Notes: generated from the sequence alone by a model not told the origin. 64,000 nucleotides of DNA from Phycisphaerae bacterium (GCA_002683195.1 NYSW01000111.1:1-64000), one strand, 5' to 3'; shown: positions 1-9,416, counted from the stretch's first letter. A program made the numbers and translations.

Positions 1-39
1 GCTGAGAATGGCGGCCGCCATAAACGCTGTGGTCTTCAT
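1..39 (-). CDS. N-terminus of a probable exported protein (cut by window edge)
   Basis: Reading leftwards, an ATG at 39 opens MKTTAFMAAAILS and runs off the window. The start is supported by an AGGAG sequence about nine bases upstream. A lysine followed by an alanine-rich hydrophobic run looks like the beginning of a signal peptide, so an exported or lipoprotein product is likely. It lies downstream of, and on the same strand as, the dockerin-repeat protein, but a strong terminator separates the two, so it probably has its own promoter. Only 13 codons are visible and the function cannot be inferred. Confidence 0.55.
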   Translation of the reverse strand, partial: MKTTAFMAAAILS

Positions 40-92
40 ATCTTGGATCTCCTATCCATTTCAAATGACATTCCCAGACAACGGGCATTTTA

Positions 93-98
93 AGGATA
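93..98 (-). promoter_or_regulatory. Possible extended -10 element (GGTATCCT)
   Basis: On the minus strand GGTATCCT lies 54 bases before the ATG at 39. It matches the GGTANNCT pattern seen before several other genes in this window. No convincing -35 hexamer is visible, so the call rests on recurrence and position. Confidence 0.3.
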
Positions 99-142
99 CC
101 TCGATTCTGGAGATTTTCGTGATGGAACTGGCCGAAGGAGTG

Positions 143-175
143 AAAAAACGAGGGCGGCCCGAACGGCCGCCCTCG
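143..175 (-). terminator. Rho-independent terminator after the dockerin-repeat gene
   Basis: An 11-bp perfect GC-rich stem (149-159 with 165-175, loop CGAAC) is followed on the minus strand by six consecutive T. It lies 70 bases downstream of the stop codon at 245 and insulates that gene from the next one. Confidence 0.85.
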
Positions 176-244
176 CTGACATTGGATGGTGGAGTTATCC
201 AAGCCCGCCTTTCAGCGGGCAACTCCGATATTCCGAGCCTCGGC

Positions 245-3148
245 TCAGGGGCAAGTGCCCCAGACCGACAAGAGGAGTCCGACGTCGGCACCGCCGACGA
301 TTCCGTCTCCACTGAGGTCCTCGGGGCATCCCGGGCAGGGTCCCCAGCCTGCGAGAAGAGCTCCGAAGTCGGCTCCGTTGACCACGCCGTCGCCGTTGAA
401 GTCCCCGGGGCAGGGTTCTCCGCCGGGCTCGCATCCCGGGTTCAGAGCGCCGGGTGTGTCGGTTTCGCCCACGGGGTCGAAGATGCCCATTTCCCAGGCA
501 TTGACGCCGCAATCGAAGTAGACGTGGCCTGGAACGAACAGATCGTTGGGGCCGATACGGTTGTCGCAGTAGACCTGCTCGCCTTCGACCGTCGGATCGG
601 TTTCGATCAGGGCGATGCAGGAGGTTGATTCAACCCAGGGGGTCGAATCGAGTGTGCCATCATCCTCGGCGTCGAGATCCGGTGCGAGGTCATCGCCCGC
701 GAAGCCGTAGACCACGAGGCAGGTCAGGTTGTCGCTGTTCTCGATGTCGAAGATGGCGTCGACGTCGGGGGTTCCGAGCGTGAAGGTCGAGCCATCGGCA
801 ATCAGGACGAGTCCGTTCTCATCGGCGGTGACATCGATGAGTGGGATACGGGTCTCGACCTGGCCGGAGCCGGTGGAGCCGTCTCCGATCACGATGACCG
901 AGTAGCCGTCGAGTGATTGGCCGGGTGCCGTGCTGAGTTCGATGAACTCGTCGTTGTCGTCACCGATCTGGTCGATCCGAAGCTCCACGACCTCGACCTG
1001 GGCCGGAGCCGAGGCGTCGAAGGTCAGATTGCGAGCCACGAAGTCGTCACAGGAAGCATCCCAGACGGTGCAACAATCCGGGAGGTAGGCCTGGAGAAGA
1101 TCGAGTCCCACGGCGTCGAGGCCGCGTGCGATCGCTTCTTCGCAGTCCGTGGTGTCGCAGTCTTCGGGGTTCGCGAAGCCCGGCGTGTCCGCCCGGTTGT
1201 CGTCCGTCGCGCTGCACGTTCCGATGCCCCAGGTTCCCTCGTCGAGGTTGCAGACGTAGGCGTGGGCCGGTGAGAAGTCACCGTCCGGGCCCGCGGTGGC
1301 CGAGGCGTAGACGCAGTTGCTGTCCTGGCCACTGAGCCAGGCGAGGTCGTCGATGACCTGGGCCCACGGCGTGCTGTCGAGGTTGCAGTCGTCGTCGGTA
1401 TCGAGATCGCCCTTCACCGTGCCGGTGAAGTTGTGGACGAGCACCAGCGTCTTGTTCATGGTGTCGTTGAACAGCAGGTCGATGGTCGCGTCGGCGACAC
1501 CGAGGGTGAAGGTGCTTTCGGCGGCCACGAAGTAGCCACTGCTGCCGATGCTGTAGCCCGACAGGTTGATGGCGGTTTCGATCGCTCCGTTGGAGTCGTC
1601 CGAAACGCTGCCGATCACCAGGAGGCTCACGCCGTCGAGGGAGGTGCCGGGCTCGCCGACGAGTTCAAAGAACTCGTCATCATCGTCGCCGGCCTGCTTC
1701 ATTCGGATTTCCGAGAGTCCCACGCTTGGCGCCGCGTTCTGCGAGAGGCAGTTCTGCTGGGCCAATGTGACGCAGGTCGCGTCCCATTCGTCACTTCCGC
1801 AGGCCGGGTCGATGGTCGACACGAGGTCGCAGCATGACTCGTCCGAACAACCGGGTTCGGTTCGTGCTTCGAAGCAGTTCCGCGGCTCATCGCCACCGCA
1901 TTGGATGGCGGGGCACTCGGGGTTGGGTCCGCCGGGGGTGTCGATCTCGCCGACCGGGCCGAAGAGGCCGATCGTCCAGGTGCCGTCCGGTGAGCAGCGA
2001 TAGCCATGGGCCGGGACGAAGCTGCCGTCGGGGCCGATGGTGGTTTCGGAGTAGATGAGTTCGCCGCTGCCGAAGGTCTCGATCACACCGAGGCTGTCGA
2101 TGATCCCGGTCCAGGGGGCGGGGCTGTCGATGATGCCATCGTCGTCCGCGTCGAGGTCAAGGGCGGATTCGCCCGTGAAGTTCTCGACCAGGAGATACGT
2201 CACATTGTCGCTGTTTTCGAGGTTCAGTCCGTTCGAAGGAAGAACGAGATCCGCGGTACCGAGCGTGAAGGACTCTTCGCAGATCGTGAAGTATCCGCTC
2301 GAGCCGATCGTCTGGCCGGTGAGGTCGATGACGCATTCCACCGTTCCGCTGCCACCCGAGCCATCACCGATCACGATGAACCAGACCCCGTCGAGCAGGG
2401 AGTTGGGAGTACCCGCGAGTTCGATGAACTCGTCGTTATCGCTTCCTGACTGGTCGAGGCGATATTCGCTGAGCATCAGGCCTTCGGGGCCGCCTCCGCC
2501 TCCGCCGCAGGTGGAGTTGGTCTCACCCGGGTTTTCGTTGCCGCCACCGAGGGCGTCTTGTCCGGCTCGCCAGACGAGGGTGTCTTCGCATCGCCACGAG
2601 TGCAGCGGCGGGAAGCCGCTGATCGGGCCCACCGTGTTGTCGGAGTAAAAGTAGTCGCTGCCGAATCCGTCGGGATTGCCGTCGGCGAGGATCGCCATGT
2701 CATCGAGGACCACCAGGCCTGACTTCGCGTCGATGAAACCGTCATTGTTGAGGTCGACGTCATCGCCGGGGCTGCCGGCGTACCCGTCGGCGATGATCAC
2801 CGTCAGGTTGTCGCCCTGTTCGAAGGGCAGGTCGGCCAGCAGATCGGCCGCACCGAGGGTGTAGCTCGAAGTGGCCACCACGAATCGGCCGCTCGACCCG
2901 ATTGAACCGGAGAGCGGTACGACGATCTCGACGCCACCGTTCTGTACGGGAGGGAACTGGCCCTCAAGATCGCCGATAACCACGAGCTGCAGGCCGTTGA
3001 GCGAGGTACCGGGATCGCCGGAAAGCTCCACGTAGCGGTCTGCATCCACGCCGGGTTGGGCGATTCGGATTTCTGACAGTGAAACCTGCGCTGCCGCAGG
3101 AACCGCAATGGCGAGGCCAAGAAGGCCGATGAGAGGGCTGTGACGCAT
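245..3148 (-). CDS. Secreted repeat protein with four lamin-tail-like domains and a C-terminal dockerin-like pair
   Basis: A 967-aa exported protein. The start at 3148 was chosen because it opens directly on a signal peptide (MRHSPLIGLLGLAIAVPAAAQ); the longer reading frame upstream has no signal character. Four related blocks begin near residues 22, 222, 475 and 717, each with a core like LSEIR..Q.G.D.DEF.EL.G and later VIGD, resembling lamin-tail-like beta-sandwich domains. Two cysteine-rich linkers (pattern CC..V...DP.C....WD..CV) separate blocks 2/3 and 3/4. The last 55 residues hold two short dockerin-like repeats (DFNGDGVVNGADFGALL and DLSGDGIVGGADVGLLL), a C-terminal module common in Phycisphaerae exported proteins. 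Family role is unknown; calcium binding and surface attachment are inferred. It is a single-gene unit with its own terminator. Confidence 0.85.
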   Translation of the reverse strand: MRHSPLIGLLGLAIAVPAAAQVSLSEIRIAQPGVDADRYVELSGDPGTSLNGLQLVVIGDLEGQFPPVQNGGVEIVVPLSGSIGSSGRFVVATSSYTLGAADLLADLPFEQGDNLTVIIADGYAGSPGDDVDLNNDGFIDAKSGLVVLDDMAILADGNPDGFGSDYFYSDNTVGPISGFPPLHSWRCEDTLVWRAGQDALGGGNENPGETNSTCGGGGGGPEGLMLSEYRLDQSGSDNDEFIELAGTPNSLLDGVWFIVIGDGSGGSGTVECVIDLTGQTIGSSGYFTICEESFTLGTADLVLPSNGLNLENSDNVTYLLVENFTGESALDLDADDDGIIDSPAPWTGIIDSLGVIETFGSGELIYSETTIGPDGSFVPAHGYRCSPDGTWTIGLFGPVGEIDTPGGPNPECPAIQCGGDEPRNCFEARTEPGCSDESCCDLVSTIDPACGSDEWDATCVTLAQQNCLSQNAAPSVGLSEIRMKQAGDDDDEFFELVGEPGTSLDGVSLLVIGSVSDDSNGAIETAINLSGYSIGSSGYFVAAESTFTLGVADATIDLLFNDTMNKTLVLVHNFTGTVKGDLDTDDDCNLDSTPWAQVIDDLAWLSGQDSNCVYASATAGPDGDFSPAHAYVCNLDEGTWGIGTCSATDDNRADTPGFANPEDCDTTDCEEAIARGLDAVGLDLLQAYLPDCCTVWDASCDDFVARNLTFDASAPAQVEVVELRIDQIGDDNDEFIELSTAPGQSLDGYSVIVIGDGSTGSGQVETRIPLIDVTADENGLVLIADGSTFTLGTPDVDAIFDIENSDNLTCLVVYGFAGDDLAPDLDAEDDGTLDSTPWVESTSCIALIETDPTVEGEQVYCDNRIGPNDLFVPGHVYFDCGVNAWEMGIFDPVGETDTPGALNPGCEPGGEPCPGDFNGDGVVNGADFGALLAGWGPCPGCPEDLSGDGIVGGADVGLLLSVWGTCP

Positions 3149-3334
3149 TCTGGGAGGGCTCCAAACACGTAAGGATGACATTCGAATCCGGAATTGAGGC
3201 GCAGAGATCGCCTCATTCGACCCCCCAGCGTAGGCAACAGGGTCGTAAAAGCCACTCCAATCCGGATCGTATTGTGAAGTTGTCGGCCATTTCTGGCGTT
3301 TCATCGCCCGCAGAGCACGATCTCGGGCCTCAAG

Positions 3335-3370
3335 AAAAAACCGAGAGCGATCAGAATTGATCGCTCTCGG
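3335..3370 (-). terminator. Rho-independent terminator after the OmpA-like gene
   Basis: A 12-bp perfect stem (3341-3352 with 3359-3370, loop AGAATT) is followed on the minus strand by TTTTTT. It lies 57 bases beyond the stop codon at 3427. Confidence 0.88.
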
Positions 3371-3426
3371 TGGATGACCATCGGGAGTCTGGGATCGAGG
3401 GGGCCCGGCACCGGGCCGGGTATCGA

Positions 3427-4269
3427 TCACTTCATCGACTCGGAGTAATCCGGTTCGACGGGGGCGGGTTCGTCATTGACCTCGGGGGCGAACTCGATGA
3501 CTTCCGCGTCTTCGGTAGTCATTTCGGGCATCGAGACCAGGCGAATCTCGACCCGGCGGTTGCCCGCGGCGCCGCGCTTGCCGTTCTCGACGATGGGTCG
3601 GAACTCTCCGAAGCCTCCGACGAGAATCCGGTTGGCGGAAAGACCATCCTTCACCATGGCGTCACGAACCGAGATGGCTCGCTGGGCGGAAAGCTGGACG
3701 TTCGAACGGTAGATCGAACCCGACCGCAGCCGGACGTTATCGGTGTGGCCGATGACCTGGATTTCGAAGGCCAGCCCGTCGCCGTCCTCCAGAATGCCTG
3801 AGAGGGCGCTCACGGCGGCCTTGGCATCATCGCTGAGCTCGACCGAGCCCATCGCAAAGGTGACGTCACTGGCAAACTGCAGGGTTCCGGTCGCTTCGTC
3901 GTAGGCGAGCAGATCGGGGTTCTCGCTGGCGAGCCGAAGCAACTTTTCGTTGAGTTCCGGATTCATGGGGCCGAAATCGAGGGCCTGAACCTGATCCAGC
4001 AGTCCTTCGAACTGGGTCTTGAGTCCCGAGATCTGGTCGTTCTGGCCGCCGATCTGCAGTTCGGCTTGCTCCAGCTTCGTGACGTAGGCCTGCATCTGCC
4101 GCTGAAGCGACGCTTCATTGGCACGCATCCGTTCCGCATCCTGGCGGGCCTTGATGCTTTGCTGCTCCTTCGCCCGGTAGGCGGTGAGGAGATCGTCGTA
4201 CTTCTCTTGTGGCACACAGCCGGCGGTGGCGATGGCGATGGGAGCGAGGAGGAGAATGGCTCGGCGCAT
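3427..4269 (-). CDS. OmpA-family peptidoglycan-binding lipoprotein
   Basis: A 280-aa outer-envelope lipoprotein. The signal peptide ends in a lipobox (ATAGC, Cys18). Residues about 20-95 are charged and heptad-like, predicting a coiled coil. Residues about 130-245 form an OmpA/MotB-type domain, with the conserved core GHTDN, LSAQRA, ANRI..GGFGEF and the arginine-rich NRRVEIR motif. The family anchors the outer membrane to peptidoglycan by binding diaminopimelate. A short acidic tail follows. It is transcribed alone, ending at a strong terminator, and divergently from the amidohydrolase gene. A TACACT sequence at 4345-4350 on the minus strand is a possible -10. Which cell-wall process it serves cannot be told. 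Confidence 0.88.
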   Translation of the reverse strand: MRRAILLLAPIAIATAGCVPQEKYDDLLTAYRAKEQQSIKARQDAERMRANEASLQRQMQAYVTKLEQAELQIGGQNDQISGLKTQFEGLLDQVQALDFGPMNPELNEKLLRLASENPDLLAYDEATGTLQFASDVTFAMGSVELSDDAKAAVSALSGILEDGDGLAFEIQVIGHTDNVRLRSGSIYRSNVQLSAQRAISVRDAMVKDGLSANRILVGGFGEFRPIVENGKRGAAGNRRVEIRLVSMPEMTTEDAEVIEFAPEVNDEPAPVEPDYSESMK

Positions 4270-4403
4270 GGGTGGTTCCCGAATGGGCCCTGTAATCGGT
4301 GGGCAGGCGAGGGCATCGCGGCGCGCGATGCGTCAGTGTGCGAGAGTGTACGGAGAGCCCGCCGACGGCGAGCCACCACGTCTGGAACCCATCGACCGAA
4401 CTC

Positions 4404-5768
4404 ATGTCTTCGCTTGAACCGCCGATCGATCTCTCTCCTGCGTTCGGCCCCGAATCGGGCCGATGCCTGCTCCGAGCAACTGCGGCCGCGGATGCGGACG
4501 GGGTCATTCAGCCGGCTCACCTGGTGGTGGAGGCCGGGCGGTTGCTGGCGGTCGGTACCCCGGACGAAATCGGCCCGGTCGATACCAAGATCGTCGATCT
4601 TGGACCCAGGGTCGTGATCCCGGCCCTGGTCAACGCTCATGCCCACCTTGATCTGACGAACGTCGGGCCGATCTCGATCGAGGCCGGTTTCGACGCCTGG
4701 CTCGGCGAGATCCGTACCCGAAGGCCATCGGATCCCCAATCCACGCACGCGGCAGTCCGGGCCGGCGTCCGCGCATCGATTGCTGGGGGGGTGGTCGCCG
4801 TGGGTGACATCGCGGGAGCGTTCGGGCTTGACGCGACCCGGGCGTTGGCGGAAGGGCCCCTCGGCGGAGTTTCCTTCGTCGAAGTGTTCGGAATCGGCGA
4901 GCGACTTTCGGCCGGCGAGGCGGCGGTGGACCGAATCGCCGGCGATGCCGGCCTGCGGGAACTCGAGCGGCCTGGGTTTCGAATCGGCATCTCTCCGCAT
5001 GCTCCGTATTCCTGCGGCCGGAACGTCTTCGAGCGGGCGGCTCAAACCGACTTTCCGGTGTCCACGCATCTGGCAGAGACTCCGGAAGAAGCGGCGTTCA
5101 CCCAAGATGCCACCGGTCCCTTCATCGATCTCCTCCGGCGAGTCGGAAGTCTCGGTGTCGATGACCCCCGAGCGGCACTTGGTCTTGCGCCGGGGGAGGT
5201 GGGGCCACATCCGATCGAACTTCTTGCCGGAATCCGTCCGGTGGTTCCGTGGCTCGTGGCCCACGTGAATTACCCGACCGAGCCCGATGAATCAGGTGAC
5301 GAGGCGGAGAATTTCGAGCGTCGGGCGAGCGCCCTGAGGGCGATGGGGGCGATCGTGGCCTTCTGTCCCCGGGCGGCGGCTTTCCTTGGTCATCCGAGGC
5401 CGGGGCGTGACGGCCACCCCTGGCGCCGACTGCTGGCCGCCGGCGTGCCGGTCGCACTCGGAACCGATGGCCTGCCTTGCCTCGACACGCCTGGACGCCT
5501 TTCGACCCTGGACGACGCCCGGCTTTTGTGGAGGGAGGGAGCGGACCTGCCTACGGTGCTCGGCATGGCGACCCTGTCCGGGGCCCGAGCGTTGGGGCTT
5601 CGCGAAGAGGCCTTCCGATTCTCTCGGGGGGCGACCGCGGGCCTGCTCGGCCTCCCCTTGGATTCCGTCGTGGATCATTCGATTCCGACCGGGCTGGCCG
5701 AGGCGTTGGGGACGGCCGCCGGCGATCCGATCTGGCTCACCGCCCCGGGGTTCGGGGAACTGGGGTGA
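4404..5768 (+). CDS. Amidohydrolase of the TrzA/MtaD/aminofutalosine-deaminase type
   Basis: A 454-aa metal-dependent hydrolase. Start at ATG 4404 (MSSLEPPIDL), which gives a normal length; the frame is open upstream but lacks conserved character. The motifs of the cyclic amidohydrolase superfamily are in order: metal-binding HAH (79-81) in VNAHAHLDL, SPHAPYS (198-204), THLAE (221-225), a later His at 287 and the catalytic aspartate in GTDG (Asp355). The set fits the chlorohydrolase/deaminase branch that acts on adenosine-type or triazine substrates, including S-adenosylhomocysteine, methylthioadenosine and aminofutalosine deaminases. The exact substrate cannot be read from sequence, and no menaquinone genes lie nearby. 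It is divergent from the OmpA-like gene. Confidence 0.8.
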   Translation: MSSLEPPIDLSPAFGPESGRCLLRATAAADADGVIQPAHLVVEAGRLLAVGTPDEIGPVDTKIVDLGPRVVIPALVNAHAHLDLTNVGPISIEAGFDAWLGEIRTRRPSDPQSTHAAVRAGVRASIAGGVVAVGDIAGAFGLDATRALAEGPLGGVSFVEVFGIGERLSAGEAAVDRIAGDAGLRELERPGFRIGISPHAPYSCGRNVFERAAQTDFPVSTHLAETPEEAAFTQDATGPFIDLLRRVGSLGVDDPRAALGLAPGEVGPHPIELLAGIRPVVPWLVAHVNYPTEPDESGDEAENFERRASALRAMGAIVAFCPRAAAFLGHPRPGRDGHPWRRLLAAGVPVALGTDGLPCLDTPGRLSTLDDARLLWREGADLPTVLGMATLSGARALGLREEAFRFSRGATAGLLGLPLDSVVDHSIPTGLAEALGTAAGDPIWLTAPGFGELG

Positions 5769-5896
5769 GGGCGGCGTTGCGGTATCGCTCGCGACCAACG
5801 CCCGAAGTCGCTCCGGCGTCGCTGAAAGAGTGGCACTCCCTTCGTTCTGAGAGTCCGTCGAGCCTCGGATCGGCCCGGACGGGGTAGGATCGAGAC

Positions 5897-6361
5897 ATGA
5901 GTGACCCGAGCATGCCGAACGAAGAACCCGCCGAGAACCCCTCCGACGTCCCCGGAAATCCCGCCGAGAACTGGGGGAGCGCCTACCCCGTCGAAGCCTT
6001 CGACTTCGTCCGTGAGGGGCTGGACCACACCGTGCATTCACTGCACGGCGCGATGGTCGACCTCGACGAGCAGCAGGATCGGCACGTGGACGGGCGGCAA
6101 TTGAGCCTCGGCCTGCGAGATCATGCGATCCGACGCTTCGGATTGCTGGCCCACCCCGTCCTGAAGAATTGGAACATCACGCGGAGCGACGATTTCGGAC
6201 GGATCGTCTACGCGATGATTCAGCAGGGGACCATGAGCCGAACCGAGCGTGACCGCATCGAGGATTTCTTCGGGGTGTTCGACTTCGACGTCGCCTTCTG
6301 CGACGAAGCGGTTGAGGATGTGCTTCGTGAGTTCCGCGATGAGGAACGGATCCGCGGGTAG
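5897..6361 (+). CDS. Minf_1886 family protein
   Basis: A 154-aa soluble protein recognisable by its core: YPVEAFDFVREGLDHTV, RHVDGRQLSLGLRDHA, FGLLA, then DDFGRIVYAMI and DFFGVFDFD. This family occurs in planctomycetes, verrucomicrobia and relatives and has no established function. The first 30 residues are acidic and proline-rich and probably disordered. The ATG at 5897 is preceded by GGGGTAGGAT, a fair ribosome-binding site. The AI-2E-type permease gene starts just after the stop codon, so the two are probably co-transcribed. Confidence 0.8.
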   Translation: MSDPSMPNEEPAENPSDVPGNPAENWGSAYPVEAFDFVREGLDHTVHSLHGAMVDLDEQQDRHVDGRQLSLGLRDHAIRRFGLLAHPVLKNWNITRSDDFGRIVYAMIQQGTMSRTERDRIEDFFGVFDFDVAFCDEAVEDVLREFRDEERIRG

Positions 6362-6371
6362 TCTCCCGAGA

Positions 6372-7916
6372 GTGAACCAAGACGAATCAAACCCTGATCA
6401 CCATCCGGATGACGTGCCTTCGGATCCCCGCCAAGCGCCCCCGCACCAGGATCTCGCCCGGATGCACTTCTGGCGGATTCAATCCGTCCGCGACATCCTT
6501 CTGATCATTCTGGTTCTGGGCGTGGTCTGGCTGGGTTACCGCATGAGCGCGATCACGGTGCCGCTCCTCGTGGCGCTCGGGCTCGCGTACCTGTTCGAGC
6601 CGGTGATCACCCGGCTGCAGGCGCAGTTCCGCTGGCGGCGCACCGCGGCCGTCTCCTTGATTCTCGGCCTGTTCATGATTGGCATCGTTCTGGTCGCGGT
6701 ACCCGTGAGCGTGGTGGTGGTCGGTCAGACCGCATCGTTCGTTCGGAACGCGGCCACCGGTCGTTACGCAGAGGGCCTGGACAAGGCGATCGCCATGTTG
6801 CCGGAGGGGCCTCGGGCCGATGTCCAGCGTGGCAAAGACTGGGTCGAAGATGCCCTGCCCTGGTCCGCCCGCATCTTCGGCGATGAGGTGCAGGCCAAGG
6901 ATGATTCTCCTTCCGGCGATCCTGCGACCGAGCGGGCGACGACAGGATCGCCCGACGGGGCGAGTGTCAACTCGGCCGAGGCGACTCCCGACGCCTCCGC
7001 GTCCAGCCGGGAGTCTGAGGTGGCCTCGGCGAACGCGACGGAGTCCGATTCCATACCGCCATCCCAGGAACAGGCGATTCAGGCGATGGTCGAAGCCGAA
7101 GTGACGCGGCAGCTCGCGGACCGAGGGGACCCGCTTGGATTTCTCGGAGGCGTCGATACCAGTGCCGCATCGACGTCGAACCCTCAGAAACCATGGGCGT
7201 TCGGGACGGCCGCGGTCGATCTGGTCGGGGCTGGAGCCCGCCGTCTCTGGGGCGTCGCCCTCGGAGTGATCGAGCTGGGACTCGTGGTGTTCCTGGTGCC
7301 GTTCTACTTCTTCTTCTTCGCCACCGCGTATCCCAGTGTGATCGAATTCGTCCGAGGAATCGTGCCCCGAGAACACGAAAAGACCGTCTTCCACCTCGTG
7401 GGGGAGATGGATCGAGCAGTCTCTGGGTTCGTTCGGGGCCGGCTGGTGATCAGCGCGATCCTCGGGACGATCTTCGCCATCGGCTGGCTCATCGTCGGCG
7501 TTCCCTATTCGCTTGCCCTGGGTCTTCTGGTCGGGATCTTCTGTGCGGTTCCGTATCTCTCGGCGATCGGCGTACCCATCGCGATCACTCTGCTGGTGGT
7601 GGATCAGGTCTCGCTGCCGGAAGCGGACCGGTACGCCTGGTGGGGACTCCTGCTCTGGCCGACGCTCGTCTACATGATCGGTCAGTCACTGGACGACTGG
7701 GTGCTGACCCCGTTCATGCAAGGCAAGGCCACGGATCTCGATCCGGTTTCAATCGTGGTCGCGGTGCTCGCCGGTGGAACCCTCGCGGGGCTCTACGGCA
7801 TGCTGCTGGCCGTACCAGTGGCCGCCTGCGTCAAGATCCTGTTGCGGGAACTTCTGATGCCTCGGATTCGAGCCTGGGCCGACGGTCGGGCCCGCGATCC
7901 GCTTCCCGGCGGTTGA
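6372..7916 (+). CDS. AI-2E family transporter (PerM/YdiK-like permease) with an acidic insert
   Basis: About 514 aa with seven to eight hydrophobic segments. The C-terminal signature is typical of the AI-2E exporter/PerM family: IGQSLDDWVLTPFMQGK then an alternating G-rich stretch ending GMLLAVPVAA (about 436-485). Family members export small molecules or act as cation antiporters; the name reflects one characterised case and does not prove autoinducer transport. Residues about 170-275 form an unusually long low-complexity Ser/Ala/Asp/Glu-rich segment between the first two hairpins and the rest of the membrane domain. The start is uncertain: GTG 6372 gives an 11-base gap after the Minf_1886 gene, while an ATG at 6339 would overlap it. 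Confidence 0.85.
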   Translation: MNQDESNPDHHPDDVPSDPRQAPPHQDLARMHFWRIQSVRDILLIILVLGVVWLGYRMSAITVPLLVALGLAYLFEPVITRLQAQFRWRRTAAVSLILGLFMIGIVLVAVPVSVVVVGQTASFVRNAATGRYAEGLDKAIAMLPEGPRADVQRGKDWVEDALPWSARIFGDEVQAKDDSPSGDPATERATTGSPDGASVNSAEATPDASASSRESEVASANATESDSIPPSQEQAIQAMVEAEVTRQLADRGDPLGFLGGVDTSAASTSNPQKPWAFGTAAVDLVGAGARRLWGVALGVIELGLVVFLVPFYFFFFATAYPSVIEFVRGIVPREHEKTVFHLVGEMDRAVSGFVRGRLVISAILGTIFAIGWLIVGVPYSLALGLLVGIFCAVPYLSAIGVPIAITLLVVDQVSLPEADRYAWWGLLLWPTLVYMIGQSLDDWVLTPFMQGKATDLDPVSIVVAVLAGGTLAGLYGMLLAVPVAACVKILLRELLMPRIRAWADGRARDPLPGG

Positions 7917-7931
7917 GTCGACGGTCGACGC

Positions 7932-9416
7932 TCAGCGTCGCTTCTTGCGTTGCTTGTAACCCGACTTGACGCTCTGCGTCCGGGTCGATCCCCGGCCTCC
8001 GAGGCCCGGCATGCCACCGCCGCCACCCATGGCTCCGGCCCGCCCCATTTCCCGGGCGGCCGCCATTCGCCCCTTCATGCCCATGCCCGCCATCTGCTGG
8101 GTCATCTTCTGAACGGACTCGAACTGCTTGACCAGGCGATTCACCTCGCTGGGCTGGCTTCCGCTTCCCTTGGCGATTCTTCGACCCCGACTCTTGTCCA
8201 GAAGCTTGATCTCTTCGCGTTCGGCGGCGGTCATCGAATGGACGATGCCTTCGAGCCGATCCAACTGCTTCTCGTCGATTTCAACGTCCTTCATCGCAGA
8301 GCCCACGCCGGGCAGCATGCCGAGGATCTGCTTCATCGGCCCCAGCTTGCGGATGGTCCGCATCTGCTTGAGGAAGTCGTCCATGGAGAGGCGACCCTTG
8401 GCGAGCTTGTCCGCCATGGCTTCCGCTTCCGCCTCGTCGACTTCGTCCCGGGCCTTCTCCACCAGGCTCACCACATCGCCCATGCCCAGGATTCGACCGG
8501 CGATCCGCTCGGGGTGGAATTCCTCCAAGGCGTCGAATTTCTCGCCCACCCCGATGAACTTGATCGGTGCCCCGGTCACCTGGCGTACCGACAAGGCGGC
8601 GCCGCCGCGGGTATCGGAATCGAACTTGGTCAGAATGACGCCGTCCACCGCGAGTCGACCATGGAACGCCTTGGCGCTGTTGACCGCGTCCTGCCCGGTC
8701 ATCGCATCGACCACCAGCAGAATCTGATGAGGTGTGAGCGCGGTGTTCACCGCTTCCAGTTCCTTCATCAGACTGTCGTCGACGTGGAGTCGACCTGCCG
8801 TGTCGAGGATCACGACGTCGTATTTCTCCGTACGGCCGCGCTGCACCCCGCGTCGGCAGACTCCGACCGCCGCGCCGACCGCCTTGCCATACTCGGCGCA
8901 TTTCTCCGGTTCACCGTGAAAGGCCACGGCGCCGTCGCCCGGCGCCGCCGATTCGACCCCTTCGACCACGAGGCGAAGCTGCTCGACCGCGGCCGGTCGC
9001 TGCAGGTCGGCCGCCACCACGAGAACCCGCTTGCCACGCTTCTTGAGGAGGGCGGCGAGCTTGCCGCAGGTCGTGGTCTTGCCACTCCCCTGAAGGCCGC
9101 ACAGCATCACCACGGTGGGTCCGGGTTCCACCAGCATCAGGTGGCTGTCGACCGGACCCATGAGTTCCACGAGTCGTCGATGAACGATCTCGATCATCTG
9201 CTGGCCGGGCTTGAGGCTCTCCAGCACCTTCTCACCGAGGGCGTCCTGAGTGACGTCTTCGCAGAACTTCTTGACCACGTCGTAATGGACGTCCGCATCC
9301 AGCAACGCGGTTCTGACCTCGGTCATGGATTCCCGAACATTCGTTTCGGAGATCTTTCCCCGGCCGGACAGGGAGCGGAAGGCGGAATTGAAACGATCTG
9401 AGAGTGCGTCGAGCAT
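7932..9416 (-). CDS. ffh: Signal recognition particle GTPase Ffh
   Basis: A 494-aa SRP54 homologue that binds signal sequences of nascent membrane proteins and delivers ribosomes to FtsY. An N-terminal helical bundle (1-90) precedes the GTPase domain with P-loop GLQGSGKT (107-114), DTAGR (205-209), TKFD (263-266; TKLD in most homologues) and GVGEK (289-293). The methionine-rich M domain (about 325-440) ends in a Gly/Met-rich stretch and a basic tail (KQRKKRR). The length is normal for the family. The gene is convergent with the permease gene, 15 bases apart. No 4.5S RNA gene was recognised beside it. A TATACT element 74 bases upstream may be its -10. Confidence 0.97.
   Translation of the reverse strand: MLDALSDRFNSAFRSLSGRGKISETNVRESMTEVRTALLDADVHYDVVKKFCEDVTQDALGEKVLESLKPGQQMIEIVHRRLVELMGPVDSHLMLVEPGPTVVMLCGLQGSGKTTTCGKLAALLKKRGKRVLVVAADLQRPAAVEQLRLVVEGVESAAPGDGAVAFHGEPEKCAEYGKAVGAAVGVCRRGVQRGRTEKYDVVILDTAGRLHVDDSLMKELEAVNTALTPHQILLVVDAMTGQDAVNSAKAFHGRLAVDGVILTKFDSDTRGGAALSVRQVTGAPIKFIGVGEKFDALEEFHPERIAGRILGMGDVVSLVEKARDEVDEAEAEAMADKLAKGRLSMDDFLKQMRTIRKLGPMKQILGMLPGVGSAMKDVEIDEKQLDRLEGIVHSMTAAEREEIKLLDKSRGRRIAKGSGSQPSEVNRLVKQFESVQKMTQQMAGMGMKGRMAAAREMGRAGAMGGGGGMPGLGGRGSTRTQSVKSGYKQRKKRR

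Noticed and set aside
7926..7940. Short inverted repeat between the permease gene and ffh
   Set aside because: Six-base stem with a three-base loop and no T-tract, overlapping the ffh stop codon; too weak to call.
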